A stretch of 64,000 nt of DNA from Acinetobacter junii CIP 64.5 (GCF_000368765.1 NZ_KB849655.1:1896001-1960000), one strand, 5' to 3'; shown: positions 40,017 to 49,061, counted from the first letter of the stretch. Numbers and translations are program-made. Notes: generated from the sequence alone by a model not told the origin.

Positions 40017-40711
40017 CCACGATCTATTTGGTACGACATGGGCAGGCATCATTTGGTGCTGCGAGTTATGATCAGCTTTCGGCCAAAGGTGAACAGCAGG
40101 CACAGGTGGTGGGTGATTTTTTTAAACATACCTTGAAAGAACGTCCTTTGGTGCTTGCAGGATCAATGCAGCGGCATCAGCAAACAGCACAATTAGCCTT
40201 GGCTCAAGGTTTTGATGATGCGCCAATTCAAACAGAGTCGGCTTGGAATGAGTTTGATCATCAACAAGTATTTGCCAAATATGATGAACGTTTTAATCAA
40301 CCAGAGTTATTGAAGCAGGATGTTGAGTTAATTGCTAATCCACGTGCTTATCTTGCCAAAATCTTTGATGGCGCTATTGAACGCTGGACAGGAGAGCACT
40401 ATGACCATGAATATCATGAGACATGGTTAGGCTTTCAAACACGTGTAGAAGGTGCTTTGCATGGTTTATGTCAGCACATTGATGCCACACAACCACGTCA
40501 GGCTGTAGTGTTTAGTTCAGGTGGTGTGATTTCTGTGGCGGTTGGCAAGGTTCTAGGTTTGAATGCTAAACAGATTTTTGCGCTCAATTGGTCGATTGCC
40601 AATGCCAGTATCACCACATTGCGTTGGACAGATGGTCGTTTGCAATTACTCAGTTTCAATGAGCATCATTATTTGAAAGCGCGTGATGCTGAACTCTTAA
40701 CATGGATATAA
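40013..40711 (+). CDS. Histidine phosphatase family protein
   Basis: This 232-residue protein has the phosphoglycerate-mutase-like catalytic motif LVRHGQASFG at the N-terminus and a later conserved histidine region (VVFSSGGVISVAVG lacks the usual GH pair; the acid/His site may be EFDHQQ). It may dephosphorylate the product of the neighbouring kinase or another small phosphate ester; this is inference from the operon. The start overlaps the end of the phosphotransferase gene (ATGA-type overlap), which indicates translational coupling. Confidence 0.87.
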   Translation: MTTIYLVRHGQASFGAASYDQLSAKGEQQAQVVGDFFKHTLKERPLVLAGSMQRHQQTAQLALAQGFDDAPIQTESAWNEFDHQQVFAKYDERFNQPELLKQDVELIANPRAYLAKIFDGAIERWTGEHYDHEYHETWLGFQTRVEGALHGLCQHIDATQPRQAVVFSSGGVISVAVGKVLGLNAKQIFALNWSIANASITTLRWTDGRLQLLSFNEHHYLKARDAELLTWI

Positions 40712-40730
40712 ATAAGAATAGGTGAAGGAA

Positions 40731-41474
40731 ATGACAAAGACGATTTTAATTACAGGTGCAAGTTCAGGTTTAGGCGCTGGGATGGCACGTGAATTTGCAG
40801 CCAAAGGCTACAATTTGGCATTGTGCGCACGCCGTTTAGATCGTTTGGAATCCTTACAACAAGAATTGCAAAGCCAGTTTGCAATTCAGGTCAAAATCAA
40901 AAGTCTTGATGTGACTCATTACGATGATGTTTTTACGGTTTTTAAAGCTTTTCAGCAGGAATTTGGGACAATTGACCGGATTATTGTCAATGCAGGTGTA
41001 GGTGATGGTCGTCGTATTGGTAAAGGGCATTTTGAAGTAAATCGTGCCACAGCGGAAACCAACTTTATTTCAGCATTGGCACAGTGCGAAGCAGCAGTTG
41101 AAATCTTCAGAGCGCAAAATAAGGGTCATTTGGTGGTGATCTCCTCAATGAGTGCAATGCGCGGTTTACCGAAGCATTTGTCGACCTATGCTGCGAGTAA
41201 AGCAGCAGTGGCACATTTAGCGGAAGGCATTCGTGCAGAGTTGTTGGATACGCCAATTAAAGTTTCAACCATTTTCCCCGGCTATATTCGTACTGAAATG
41301 AATGAGGGTGCGAAAAAACTACCATTTGAAGTGGATGAAAAGACGGGTTGCAAGGCGTTGGTGAAAGCCATTGAGAAGGAATCAGTAAAGGCTTATGTAC
41401 CTCAGTGGCCATGGTTGCCAATGGGCATAGCAATGAAGATTTTGCCGTTAAAATTGGTGAATAAACTGAGTTAA
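40731..41474 (+). CDS. Short-chain dehydrogenase/reductase
   Basis: This 247-residue SDR has the NAD(P)-binding TGASSGLGAG near the N-terminus, NAGVGDG, the catalytic Ser in VISSMSAMRG, and the YxxxK pair in STYAASKAAVA. The ARR after the second strand suggests NADP preference. The start ATG at 40731 follows GAAGGA; the frame extends to 40722. Last gene of the acyl-CoA operon, likely an oxidoreductase acting on a hydroxy- or keto-acid intermediate. Confidence 0.9.
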   Translation: MTKTILITGASSGLGAGMAREFAAKGYNLALCARRLDRLESLQQELQSQFAIQVKIKSLDVTHYDDVFTVFKAFQQEFGTIDRIIVNAGVGDGRRIGKGHFEVNRATAETNFISALAQCEAAVEIFRAQNKGHLVVISSMSAMRGLPKHLSTYAASKAAVAHLAEGIRAELLDTPIKVSTIFPGYIRTEMNEGAKKLPFEVDEKTGCKALVKAIEKESVKAYVPQWPWLPMGIAMKILPLKLVNKLS

Positions 41475-41990
41475 TTACTATTCAAAATAGATCGGAGATA
41501 TCTCTATTTGGAAAGTTTGACAGCCTCATATAGGCTGAATCATTGACCTGTTTGGATATAGGCATTTACTTACTTTTCAAAGATGAAAAGTAACAAAAAT
41601 CTTTTGTTGGACTGATGGTATATCCCTATACCACAGTCAAACGGGCGGCATCCATGCCGCCGTCACAATAGTAAATATCAGCAAGAAATTAATTTAATCT
41701 GAGTTCGACAAGAAAGACGATACGCGTAAACGTCATCCACAACCTGAGCTAACTAAAGCGTTTAAAGCTTTGAGTTAGCGCAAGACAAACAAAGTGCGTA
41801 GTTTGTTGCTCAAGCATAGCTTTCACCTTACGGTACGGCTAAGATTATTAATCTTTGCTATTCGTCCCACAGGTTTTGCCTACTTTTCCCGAAAGAAAAG
41901 TAGGGCGAGCCGCAGGCTGATCCAGAAATTAGATAAGAACTTGCAAGACTCCGTTAAGAGAATAGTTTTTTCAGAAAGTATTGACTTTAA
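41475..41990. repeat. Non-coding spacer with related hairpins
   Basis: No credible gene lies in these 516 bases; the open frame from 41794 runs into mpl antisense sequence. Three inverted repeats stand out: TTACTTTTCA/TGAAAAGTAA (41570-41593), a GC-rich ACGGGCGGCA/TGCCGCCGT (41641-41663) and CCTACTTTTC/GAAAAGTAGG (41879-41904). The first and third share the core TACTTTTC/GAAAAGTA. This looks like one or more interspersed repeat units rather than plain spacer. Confidence 0.6.
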
Positions 41991-43352
41991 TTACGACAAA
42001 GCCTTAATTAACTTTTGGTGTAAACCACCAAAACCACCATTGGACATGATCACCACAGCATCGCCCTCGCCTGCTTCATTCACTACACGGGCAATGATGT
42101 CATCCAAAGAGCGGCTGACTTCAGCCTTGTTTGAAGATGCTGAGATTACAGGTTGTAAATCCCAGTCTAAACCTTCTGGTTGATACCAAATTACCTCATC
42201 CGCTAAACGTACAGAGTGCGCCAAACCATCTTTATGACTGCCCATACGCATAGTGTTAGAACGTGGTTCAATGATTGCCCAAAGTTTACGTTCACCAAGA
42301 CGTTTACGTGCGCCGTCGAGTGTAGTTTCAATCGCAGTTGGGTGATGGGCAAAGTCATCATAGACTTCGATGCCACGCACAGTACCTAACAGCTCCATAC
42401 GGCGCTTTACACCACCAAAGTTAGATAATGCTTCACAGGCTTGTTCAAGGCTGACACCGACATGCTGAGCAGCAGCAATCGTTGCCAAAGCATTGGCTAC
42501 ACTGTGTTGTCCTGTCATATTCCATTTTACTTCCCCGATTGCCTTGCCATTTTCAAGGACTTTAAAATGACTACCATCGGCACTGATCAGCTCCGCTGAT
42601 AAAGCAGCTTGGTCATTAGGTTCAAGACTGGTGCGAACCACAGGCGTCCAACAACCTTGTGCTAATACTTCATCAATATTGGTTTCAGTAATTGGAGCAA
42701 TAATACGACCTTCGCTTGGAATGGTGCGTACTAAATGATGAAACTGTTTTTGAATCGCAGCAAGATCATCAAAAATGTCAGCATGATCAAATTCGAGATT
42801 ATTTAAAATTGCAGTTTTTGGATGATAATGGACGAACTTAGAACGCTTATCGAAGAAAGCAGAATCATATTCATCAGCTTCCACACAGAAATATTTGCCA
42901 CCACCTAAACGTGCGCTTTCGCTAAAACCAAGCGGTACACCACCAATTAAGAAACCTGGATTTAAACCTGCTTGATCGAGTACCCACGCCAACATTGTAG
43001 TCGTCGTCGTTTTTCCATGTGTACCCGCGACACCTAGGACATGTTTACCTTGTAGCACATGATCAGCTAAGAATTGTGGGCCAGAAATATAAGGTAGACC
43101 TTCATTGAGCATATACTCGATGGCATCAATACCACGTTTCATGGCATTGCCGACGATTACAAGATCGGGATGTGGTTGCAAATGGCTGCGATCATAACCT
43201 TGCATCAGTTCGATGCCTGCATTTTCGAGTTGAGTCGACATCGGTGGATAAACATTGGCATCTGAACCTGTGACTTTATGTCCTAAATCTCGTGCTAATA
43301 GAGCCAAAGACCCCATAAATGTGCCACAAATACCCAAAATATGCAGATGCAT
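41991..43352 (-). CDS. mpl: UDP-MurNAc:L-Ala-gamma-D-Glu-meso-DAP ligase
   Basis: Mpl attaches recycled tripeptide to UDP-MurNAc in murein recycling. The 453-residue Mur-ligase has the typical N-terminus MHLHILGICGTFMGSLA, the ATP-binding GTHGKTTTTTML, the DEYDSAFFDKRSKF motif and the C-terminal ligase part (YDDFAHHPTAIETTLDG). The frame extends 21 codons further upstream, but the ATG at 43352 gives the family start. With anmK at 3 kb, two murein-recycling enzymes lie in the window. Confidence 0.95.
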   Translation of the reverse strand: MHLHILGICGTFMGSLALLARDLGHKVTGSDANVYPPMSTQLENAGIELMQGYDRSHLQPHPDLVIVGNAMKRGIDAIEYMLNEGLPYISGPQFLADHVLQGKHVLGVAGTHGKTTTTTMLAWVLDQAGLNPGFLIGGVPLGFSESARLGGGKYFCVEADEYDSAFFDKRSKFVHYHPKTAILNNLEFDHADIFDDLAAIQKQFHHLVRTIPSEGRIIAPITETNIDEVLAQGCWTPVVRTSLEPNDQAALSAELISADGSHFKVLENGKAIGEVKWNMTGQHSVANALATIAAAQHVGVSLEQACEALSNFGGVKRRMELLGTVRGIEVYDDFAHHPTAIETTLDGARKRLGERKLWAIIEPRSNTMRMGSHKDGLAHSVRLADEVIWYQPEGLDWDLQPVISASSNKAEVSRSLDDIIARVVNEAGEGDAVVIMSNGGFGGLHQKLIKALS

Positions 43353-43578
43353 AACTCGCCTACTCCACTGCTTTGCATACAGCACGGAACACGTGTGTAT
43401 GATTGTCGTTATCAATAAAATTCAATCGCAACGATAGCAAGGCTTGCAGTGAAAAGATAGTCAAAATTCGTTGTTGTTCTTCACTTAAAATTTAAGCGAG
43501 AAGTGTTAAGATTTCATCGTTTTTAAGATGTATCTATCTCCCTGTTGTCTTTATTTTCCGAATCAGAAGGACGCTATT

Positions 43579-43929
43579 TTGAGCCCGACGCTTTTAGCCC
43601 TGTGTTTATTGATTATTTCAAACTGTTTTATGACCTTGGCATGGTATGGACATCTCAAAATCTTACACGATGCTCCGCTTTGGCAAGCGATTCTATTTAG
43701 CTGGTGTATCGCTCTACTCGAATACAGTTTTATGATCCCCGCAACGAAATTATTAAATCAATATGGCTGGAGCTTGGGGGAAATGAAAATTACCCAAGAA
43801 GTCGTGACACTATTGGTTTTTGTTCCGTTCATGATTTTTTTATTTAAACAGCCATTTAAATTAGATTATGTCTGGGCAATGTTGTGTTTGCTTGGGTGCG
43901 TCTACTTTGTTTTTCGTAATCAGAGCTAG
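43579..43929 (+). CDS. DMT/DUF486-family small membrane protein
   Basis: This protein of about 116 residues has four membrane segments and belongs to the DUF486/SMR-like group of the drug/metabolite transporter superfamily (TLAWYGHLK, SWCIALLEYSFMIPATKLL, TQEVVTLLVFVPFMIFL, YVWAMLCLLGCVYFVF). The frame is open from an ATG at 43528, but a TTG at 43579 preceded by GAAGGA at seven bases gives the family's normal N-terminus, so I chose it. The transported substrate, if any, is unknown. Confidence 0.82.
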   Translation: MSPTLLALCLLIISNCFMTLAWYGHLKILHDAPLWQAILFSWCIALLEYSFMIPATKLLNQYGWSLGEMKITQEVVTLLVFVPFMIFLFKQPFKLDYVWAMLCLLGCVYFVFRNQS

Positions 43930-43961
43930 TTTTTCTATGCGATGCTTAATCGTTTCTGTAG

Positions 43962-43990
43962 TTGGGGATGCCTGAAAAAAACGCTATAAT
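43962..43990 (+). promoter_or_regulatory. purE promoter
   Basis: TTGGGG (43962-43967) and TATAAT (43985-43990) are 17 bases apart, about 75 bases upstream of the purE start. Confidence 0.75.
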
Positions 43991-44065
43991 ATCCCCCAAT
44001 TTATTCCTTTGTGCTTGGCGCAAGTCGAGACACTCTCCTCTTTTTATCTTGTTTTGGAAAAGCCA

Positions 44066-44578
44066 ATGAATGCGGTCGCAACAGATAACCAACCTTTAGT
44101 CGGGATTATCATGGGTTCTCAATCGGATTGGGCAACACTTGAACATACCGCAAACATGCTCAAACAGTTGGGTGTGCCTTTTGAAGCTGAAGTGGTTTCT
44201 GCGCACCGCACACCAGATCGTTTATTTGAATATGCTGAAACAGCACGTGATCGTGGTATCCAAGTGATTATCGCGGGTGCTGGTGGGGCTGCACATTTAC
44301 CAGGAATGTGTGCAGCAAAAACTGATTTGCCAGTGCTTGGTGTGCCAGTGAAATCTTCGATTTTAAATGGTGTTGATTCGTTGTTATCGATTGTGCAGAT
44401 GCCTGCAGGTATCGCGGTAGGCACGTTGGCAATTGGCCAAGCTGGTGCGACCAATGCAGCCATCATGGCAGCTCAAATTCTAGGTTTAACACGTCCAGAG
44501 ATCGCAAAAAATGTTGCAGATTTCCGTACTGCACAAACTGAAAAAGTATCGAGTAATAACATTCCTGGTCAAGTATAA
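44066..44578 (+). CDS. purE: 5-(carboxyamino)imidazole ribonucleotide mutase
   Basis: PurE converts N5-CAIR to CAIR in purine synthesis. The 170-residue protein has the class I signature [17 protein letters not shown] and the glycine-rich [12 protein letters not shown]. The frame opens at 44009, but [17 protein letters not shown] at 44066 is the sensible N-terminus. It lies 11 bases ahead of purK, which makes its substrate. Confidence 0.97.
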   Translation: MNAVATDNQPLVGIIMGSQSDWATLEHTANMLKQLGVPFEAEVVSAHRTPDRLFEYAETARDRGIQVIIAGAGGAAHLPGMCAAKTDLPVLGVPVKSSILNGVDSLLSIVQMPAGIAVGTLAIGQAGATNAAIMAAQILGLTRPEIAKNVADFRTAQTEKVSSNNIPGQV

Positions 44579-44589
44579 CGAGGTTGATC

Positions 44590-45711
44590 ATGAATAAAAC
44601 CATCGGTATTTTTGGTGGCGGACAGCTTGGACGCATGATGGCGCAAGCCGCTTTACCACTCAATATTCAATGTAGCTTTTTCGAAGCAGAAACAGATTGC
44701 CCTGCGGCTATTCTAGGTCCTGTATTTTCAAGTAAAGATCCACAAGCGCTTCAAGCTTTCATCGCAAGTGCTGAAGTATTCAGTCTTGAGTTTGAAAATA
44801 CGCCTGTAGCTGATGTGGATGTTCTGACTCAGACCAAAACATTACACCCTCCTCGTCTTGCTTTAGCGACGGCTCAGAACCGTTTAGCTGAAAAAGGCTT
44901 GTTTGATGAGTTAGCTATTCCTGTTGCGCCGTATCGAGCAGTGGATAGCTTGGAAAGTTTAAAGCAAGCTGTTGCTGAATTAGGCTTACCGATCGTATTA
45001 AAAACCGTAACAGGTGGCTACGATGGTAAAGGTCAGTTCGTATTGCGTTCAGAAGATCAAATTGATACAGCTTGGGCAGAACTTGGGCCTGCAAAAAGTC
45101 TAATCGCTGAAAGTTTTGTGAAATTCAGTCGAGAAGTATCGATTATTGCAGTACGTGGACAAGATGGCGATGTCAAAACGTGGGCATTGGCAGAAAATCA
45201 TCATCACAATGGTATCTTGTCACACTCGATTGTTCCTGCGCCAAACAGTACAGATTTACAGCCTGTTGCACAAGATTACATTACCCGTTTATTGAACCAT
45301 TTGAATTATGTGGGTGTGCTTACGCTTGAGTTATTCGTAACTGAGCAAGGGCTTTATGCCAATGAAATGGCATGTCGTGTACACAACTCAGGACATTGGT
45401 CGATTGAAGGTGCGATTTGTTCGCAATTTGAGAATCATATTCGTGCAGTTGCAGGCTTACCACTTGGTGCAACGGATGTTGTTCGTCCAACTGTGATGGT
45501 AAATATCATCGGGCAACATCCTAAATCTGAGGACGTTTTAGCGCTGAAAGGTGCTCATTTACATCTTTATAATAAGTCTGAGCGTGCTGGTCGTAAGTTA
45601 GGACATATCACTTTGATGCCGAATAATTCTGATGAATTAACAGATTTATGCCGTCAATTGGCTCAAATTTTACCTGTGCCTTTAGCTTTGACGACTGATA
45701 TGAATATCTAA
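44590..45711 (+). CDS. purK: 5-(carboxyamino)imidazole ribonucleotide synthase
   Basis: PurK makes N5-CAIR from AIR, bicarbonate and ATP. The 373-residue ATP-grasp enzyme begins IGIFGGGQLGRMMAQAA and has KTVTGGYDGKGQ, ESFVKFSREVSIIAVRG and NEMACRVHNSGHWSIEG. The ATG at 44590 follows GAGG at seven bases; a TTG two codons earlier is less likely. Second gene of purEK. A perfect DnaA box starts two bases after the stop codon. Confidence 0.97.
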   Translation: MNKTIGIFGGGQLGRMMAQAALPLNIQCSFFEAETDCPAAILGPVFSSKDPQALQAFIASAEVFSLEFENTPVADVDVLTQTKTLHPPRLALATAQNRLAEKGLFDELAIPVAPYRAVDSLESLKQAVAELGLPIVLKTVTGGYDGKGQFVLRSEDQIDTAWAELGPAKSLIAESFVKFSREVSIIAVRGQDGDVKTWALAENHHHNGILSHSIVPAPNSTDLQPVAQDYITRLLNHLNYVGVLTLELFVTEQGLYANEMACRVHNSGHWSIEGAICSQFENHIRAVAGLPLGATDVVRPTVMVNIIGQHPKSEDVLALKGAHLHLYNKSERAGRKLGHITLMPNNSDELTDLCRQLAQILPVPLALTTDMNI

Positions 45712-46317
45712 GTTATCCACAATGCAACGAAAAGCGATCCTCGGATCGCTTTTTTATTGGCTTAATGTTTTTGAATTTAAAAATGTATAAGGAATTTGGT
45801 TGTGGATAACTCTTGCTGGTGTTTTGAATTTAAACAAGGTGTCCTTAATTTGAATTTAAAACTGGGTTTTGGTTGTTAGGTTACTTTTAAATTCAAAAGT
45901 ATGGGGTGAGATTTAAATTTAAACTTGATGATTTAAGTTGTTTTGAATTTAAATTTTAGTGGTGTGTATCAATGACTATATGTTGATTTTAAAGAGAAAA
46001 TTGGCTTAATTCATCTTCTTGATAGTTTTAGGATGATTGCTAAGGAAATAAATTTAAATTGAGTAGTTTTTTTGAATTTAAAACAAGTTGTATGACTTGG
46101 ATTGTGTTTTGAATTCAAAAAAGATGTGCTGATTTGAATTTAAAAAAAGATAGGTCAAAGTTTTTAAATTTAAAAATCGCAAGTTTTATGAATTTAAAAT
46201 ATTCATTTAAATTTAAAAGACAAGAAATGAATTCAAAGTTACGATTCCAAACGATACATGCTGTTGCTGCATGCTATCTTGAATACGAAATTTAAATTCA
46301 AAAATTCTGGTTAAGAC
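45712..46317. repeat. oriC-like AT-rich array of TTTRAATTYAAA palindromes with DnaA boxes
   Basis: This 606-base gap has no gene. It contains perfect DnaA boxes TTATCCACA at 45713-45721 (plus) and 45801-45809 (minus). Twelve exact copies of TTTRAATTYAAA start at 45770, 45823, 45849, 45886, 45912, 45942, 46071, 46108, 46133, 46163, 46206 and 46291, with degenerate copies at 46053, 46187 and 46226. Six copies read TTTGAATTTAAA, two its complement, and four are full palindromes. Spacing is irregular (25-129 bases). The same motif occurs in oriC. The last copy ends 16 bases before the next gene. Confidence 0.9.
45730..45755 (+). terminator. Intrinsic terminator after purK
   Basis: The stem AAAAGCGATCC / GGATCGCTTTT with a short loop is followed by TT and lies between the two DnaA boxes of the repeat region. 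Confidence 0.88.
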
Positions 46318-47610
46318 ATGAAACATTCTTTGCGTTTTTTTCTAGGCACTGCCTTATTCACTTTATTCAATCAAGCTCATGCGGAACTGGTGATTAATGG
46401 TGCTACCATTTCAGCTACCACTGTAACGCCAACTAGCAACGTTTATTCTCCAAGTTCAAATTTTCAGGGATGTTTGGCAAATTTACGTTCTCAAGCCATC
46501 GCATCTGGTGTTTCTGCTTCGACCTATGATCGTTATACGCAAAATCTAACGCCAGATTATTCAGTGATTGATAAATTAAATTATCAACCTGAATTTTCGA
46601 CACCGATTTGGGATTATTTATCTGGTTTGGTTGATAACGAGCGTGTGCAAGCAGGTCAACAGAAACTTACACAGCATCAAGACGTACTACGCCGAGTAGA
46701 ACAAGCCTATGGTGTTCCAGCAGAGGCAGTCGTTGCTGTTTGGGGGGTTGAGAGTAACTATGGTGATATTTCAGGTAAATATCCTTTATTACAGGCTTTA
46801 GGCACTTTGAGCTGTGAAGGACGTCGCCAAGGTTATTTCCGTGGTGAGTTTTTTGCAACAATGCGTATTTTACAGCGTGGAGATTTAACCCAAGACCAAC
46901 TTTATGGTTCATGGGCTGGAGCATTTGGACATACGCAATTTATGCCATCAACCTATGAAAGCTTAGCTGTAGATTTTGATGGAGATGGTCGCCGTGATTT
47001 GGTTTCTAGTACAACCGATGCGTTAGCCTCTACAGCAAATTTCTTGAAAAGAGCAGGTTGGCAAACAGGAATGCCATGGGGATTTGAAGTCAAAATTCCT
47101 GATGGAATGTCGATTTCAGGTGAAAGTCGCCGTAATAAAAAATCACTTAATCACTGGATTGCACAAGGTCTTACACGTGCCGATGGTACCGCTTTAATTC
47201 AAGGAAATCTCTCTGGTAGTACATTGGCGGGTTTAATGGCACCAGCAGGTTCAAATGGCCCAGTATTTTTGGTCTTCAAAAATTTTGATGCGATTTATAG
47301 TTATAACGCTGCGGAAAGTTATGGATTAGCGATTGCTCATTTATCTGACCGATTACGTGGAGGTACGCCATTTTTAACTTCATGGCCGACGGATGATGCG
47401 GGTACTTCACGCGCGGAACGCCGCGAAATTCAACAATTTTTACTACAGCGTGGCTATGATATTGGTGCAGTAGATGGGCTAATAGGTGATAAGAGTCGTC
47501 AAGCTATTCGACAAGAACAAACACGACTTGGCTTAAATCCAACTGGACGCGCAGGGCAGCAGATATTACGAGCTTTCCGTCAAGAACAAGCAAAACAAAT
47601 GATGCAATAA
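46318..47610 (+). CDS. Lytic murein transglycosylase (MltB family) with peptidoglycan-binding domain
   Basis: This 430-residue secreted enzyme should cleave murein glycan strands to 1,6-anhydro products. It has a signal peptide (about 1-22, ending QAHA), then an SLT2/MltB catalytic domain with VWGVESNYG containing the catalytic Glu, and SWAGAFGHTQFMPSTYE. The C-terminus is a PG_binding_1-like domain (IQQFLLQRGYDIGAVDGLIG). The mature N-terminus has no lipobox cysteine, so it is probably soluble periplasmic rather than a lipoprotein. AnmK and Mpl in the window act on its products. Confidence 0.92.
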   Translation: MKHSLRFFLGTALFTLFNQAHAELVINGATISATTVTPTSNVYSPSSNFQGCLANLRSQAIASGVSASTYDRYTQNLTPDYSVIDKLNYQPEFSTPIWDYLSGLVDNERVQAGQQKLTQHQDVLRRVEQAYGVPAEAVVAVWGVESNYGDISGKYPLLQALGTLSCEGRRQGYFRGEFFATMRILQRGDLTQDQLYGSWAGAFGHTQFMPSTYESLAVDFDGDGRRDLVSSTTDALASTANFLKRAGWQTGMPWGFEVKIPDGMSISGESRRNKKSLNHWIAQGLTRADGTALIQGNLSGSTLAGLMAPAGSNGPVFLVFKNFDAIYSYNAAESYGLAIAHLSDRLRGGTPFLTSWPTDDAGTSRAERREIQQFLLQRGYDIGAVDGLIGDKSRQAIRQEQTRLGLNPTGRAGQQILRAFRQEQAKQMMQ

Positions 47611-47634
47611 ATCATTTATCAATAATTTAAAAAT

Positions 47635-47663
47635 AAAAAGGTCTACTCAAAGTAGACCTTTTT
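47635..47663. terminator. Bidirectional terminator
   Basis: The stem AAAAAGGTCTACT / AGTAGACCTTTTT lies between the convergent transglycosylase gene and the hypothetical gene at 47665. Confidence 0.88.
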
Positions 47664-47664
47664 C

Positions 47665-48036
47665 TTAGGGTTCAACGTCTAATTTGACTGCTTCTAAGAT
47701 ATCAAAAATTACCGCAGTCACATCTTGGCTCAAATCTCTATCATTAAAGATTTCATAAGCAGTAATAGTGACATCTGTATCACTTGGTAATTGTTTTTGT
47801 TCTTCTTCAATCAGATGTTCGATAGGTAATAGCGTTTGTTTTACTTCTAGATGAAGAATCTCATCATACGTCACATTTTCATCTTCAAGTTCAACGATTT
47901 GTTCATTGAAATATGGAATCAAAATTGAGTGGAGATAAGGGCTAATATCTTGAATATTCAAGATCTCAATATCACGAGTTTGTTCAATCGTACTGATGTG
48001 GTCGTTCACTTCAATGAGGATATGATAATAACTCAT
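47665..48036 (-). CDS. Hypothetical acidic protein
   Basis: I do not recognise this 123-residue protein. It has no signal peptide or membrane segment and is strongly acidic (many Glu and Asp, few Lys or Arg), with a predicted alternation of short strands and helices. The ATG at 48036 has a good CGGAG site, and the gene ends at a terminator, so it is probably real. It may be co-regulated with nothing nearby; the next gene upstream is a metalloprotease on the same strand 128 bases away. Confidence 0.75.
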   Translation of the reverse strand: MSYYHILIEVNDHISTIEQTRDIEILNIQDISPYLHSILIPYFNEQIVELEDENVTYDEILHLEVKQTLLPIEHLIEEEQKQLPSDTDVTITAYEIFNDRDLSQDVTAVIFDILEAVKLDVEP

Positions 48037-48164
48037 GTTGATCTCCGTTAAGACTAAGATGATGTTTTATCAACACAATAACACGAATAAATCCAAAGAA
48101 TCGACCTATTCTTGTTACCTGAATAGAAATGTAGATTTCATGTGATTTTATAGAGGAATCATCA

Positions 48165-49061
48165 TTAATTTGTATGATTTAACAGTGCGAGATCAGTTGC
48201 TGTTAGTTGGAAGTTTTTGGGATCTTGCTCCTTAATTCGTGGATACATCAATGATTTAGGATTATGTGTGTGTTTCAATCCCAAAGCATGTCCAAATTCG
48301 TGGGCTAGGGTTAAGCGTAAATCATCAATCGAAGAAAACTCATAAATAAAGATCTGTTTTCCTTTAAATTGCCCTTTATGAACGAGTTGAGGTGCAAAGT
48401 ATTGATTAAATCGATCAACGGACTGAGTTAGCTGTTCATGAAGTTGTTTTAATTCATCTGTTTTAACCTGAATTTGTTGATGGTTACGATCATGATCATT
48501 GATCAGGATTCTTAAGACGTCTCTTTGCTGATTGAGTAGTTTTGTGCGCTCTTGAAGTAAGTTTAAATTTTTTGTATTTGATTTATTGAGATATTTTTTC
48601 TGAGCGCTTGCATAAGCATTGAGTTGGGCCTGATATTTAATTTTTTGTAATTCTAATTGGGTGTGCAATTGTTGAGAGTCTTGCTTCAGTTTTAGCAGTT
48701 TTTGATTCTCATCTAACCAGAGTTGTTTTTCCTGTTCTAAATTTTTGAGATTTTCAGTTCGTTTCATACTACGAACTTGACGCTGATCAAAGACTAGATT
48801 TACAGTAAATGTGGCTTTAGGATCATAAACAAAATAGCGTTTTCCCGTACCTTGTTCCCAAATAGCGGCAGCTTCTTGACTAATTTCAATCATTTTTTGC
48901 TTACTAATGCTTAAGCGAGGATCAAGATCGGCAATACGATAGAGTAGAGGCGAATCATCATCTTCCGCCTCATCCAGATGTTGAGACACAGGGTGAGCAT
49001 GAGTATGGATTGAGGTAAATGCTGAAATAATGATAAACAACAGCCAAGACAACGGATGCAT
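48165..49061 (-). CDS. Matrixin-like zinc metalloprotease, paralogue A
   Basis: This 298-residue secreted protein has a signal peptide (about residues 1-22, ending THAH). The N-terminal part (YRIADLDPRLSISKQ, AAAIWEQGTGKRYFVYDP) is shared with the next two genes. A central coiled coil (about 95-225) rich in Lys, Gln and Leu follows. The C-terminal metzincin zinc site is HEFGHALGLKH (254-264), with the Met-turn SLMYP. The protease core is split by the coiled coil, an unusual layout for matrixins. The target is unknown. The ribosome-binding site is weak. Confidence 0.82.
   Translation of the reverse strand: MHPLSWLLFIIISAFTSIHTHAHPVSQHLDEAEDDDSPLLYRIADLDPRLSISKQKMIEISQEAAAIWEQGTGKRYFVYDPKATFTVNLVFDQRQVRSMKRTENLKNLEQEKQLWLDENQKLLKLKQDSQQLHTQLELQKIKYQAQLNAYASAQKKYLNKSNTKNLNLLQERTKLLNQQRDVLRILINDHDRNHQQIQVKTDELKQLHEQLTQSVDRFNQYFAPQLVHKGQFKGKQIFIYEFSSIDDLRLTLAHEFGHALGLKHTHNPKSLMYPRIKEQDPKNFQLTATDLALLNHTN

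Noticed and set aside
41794..42183. 129-codon plus-strand frame
   Set aside because: Its second half is antisense to mpl and its first half overlaps the hairpin spacer; no ribosome-binding site was seen.
45770..46302. Repeat array considered as CRISPR
   Set aside because: Repeats are only 12 bases, nearly palindromic, in both orientations and irregularly spaced, with no cas genes nearby.
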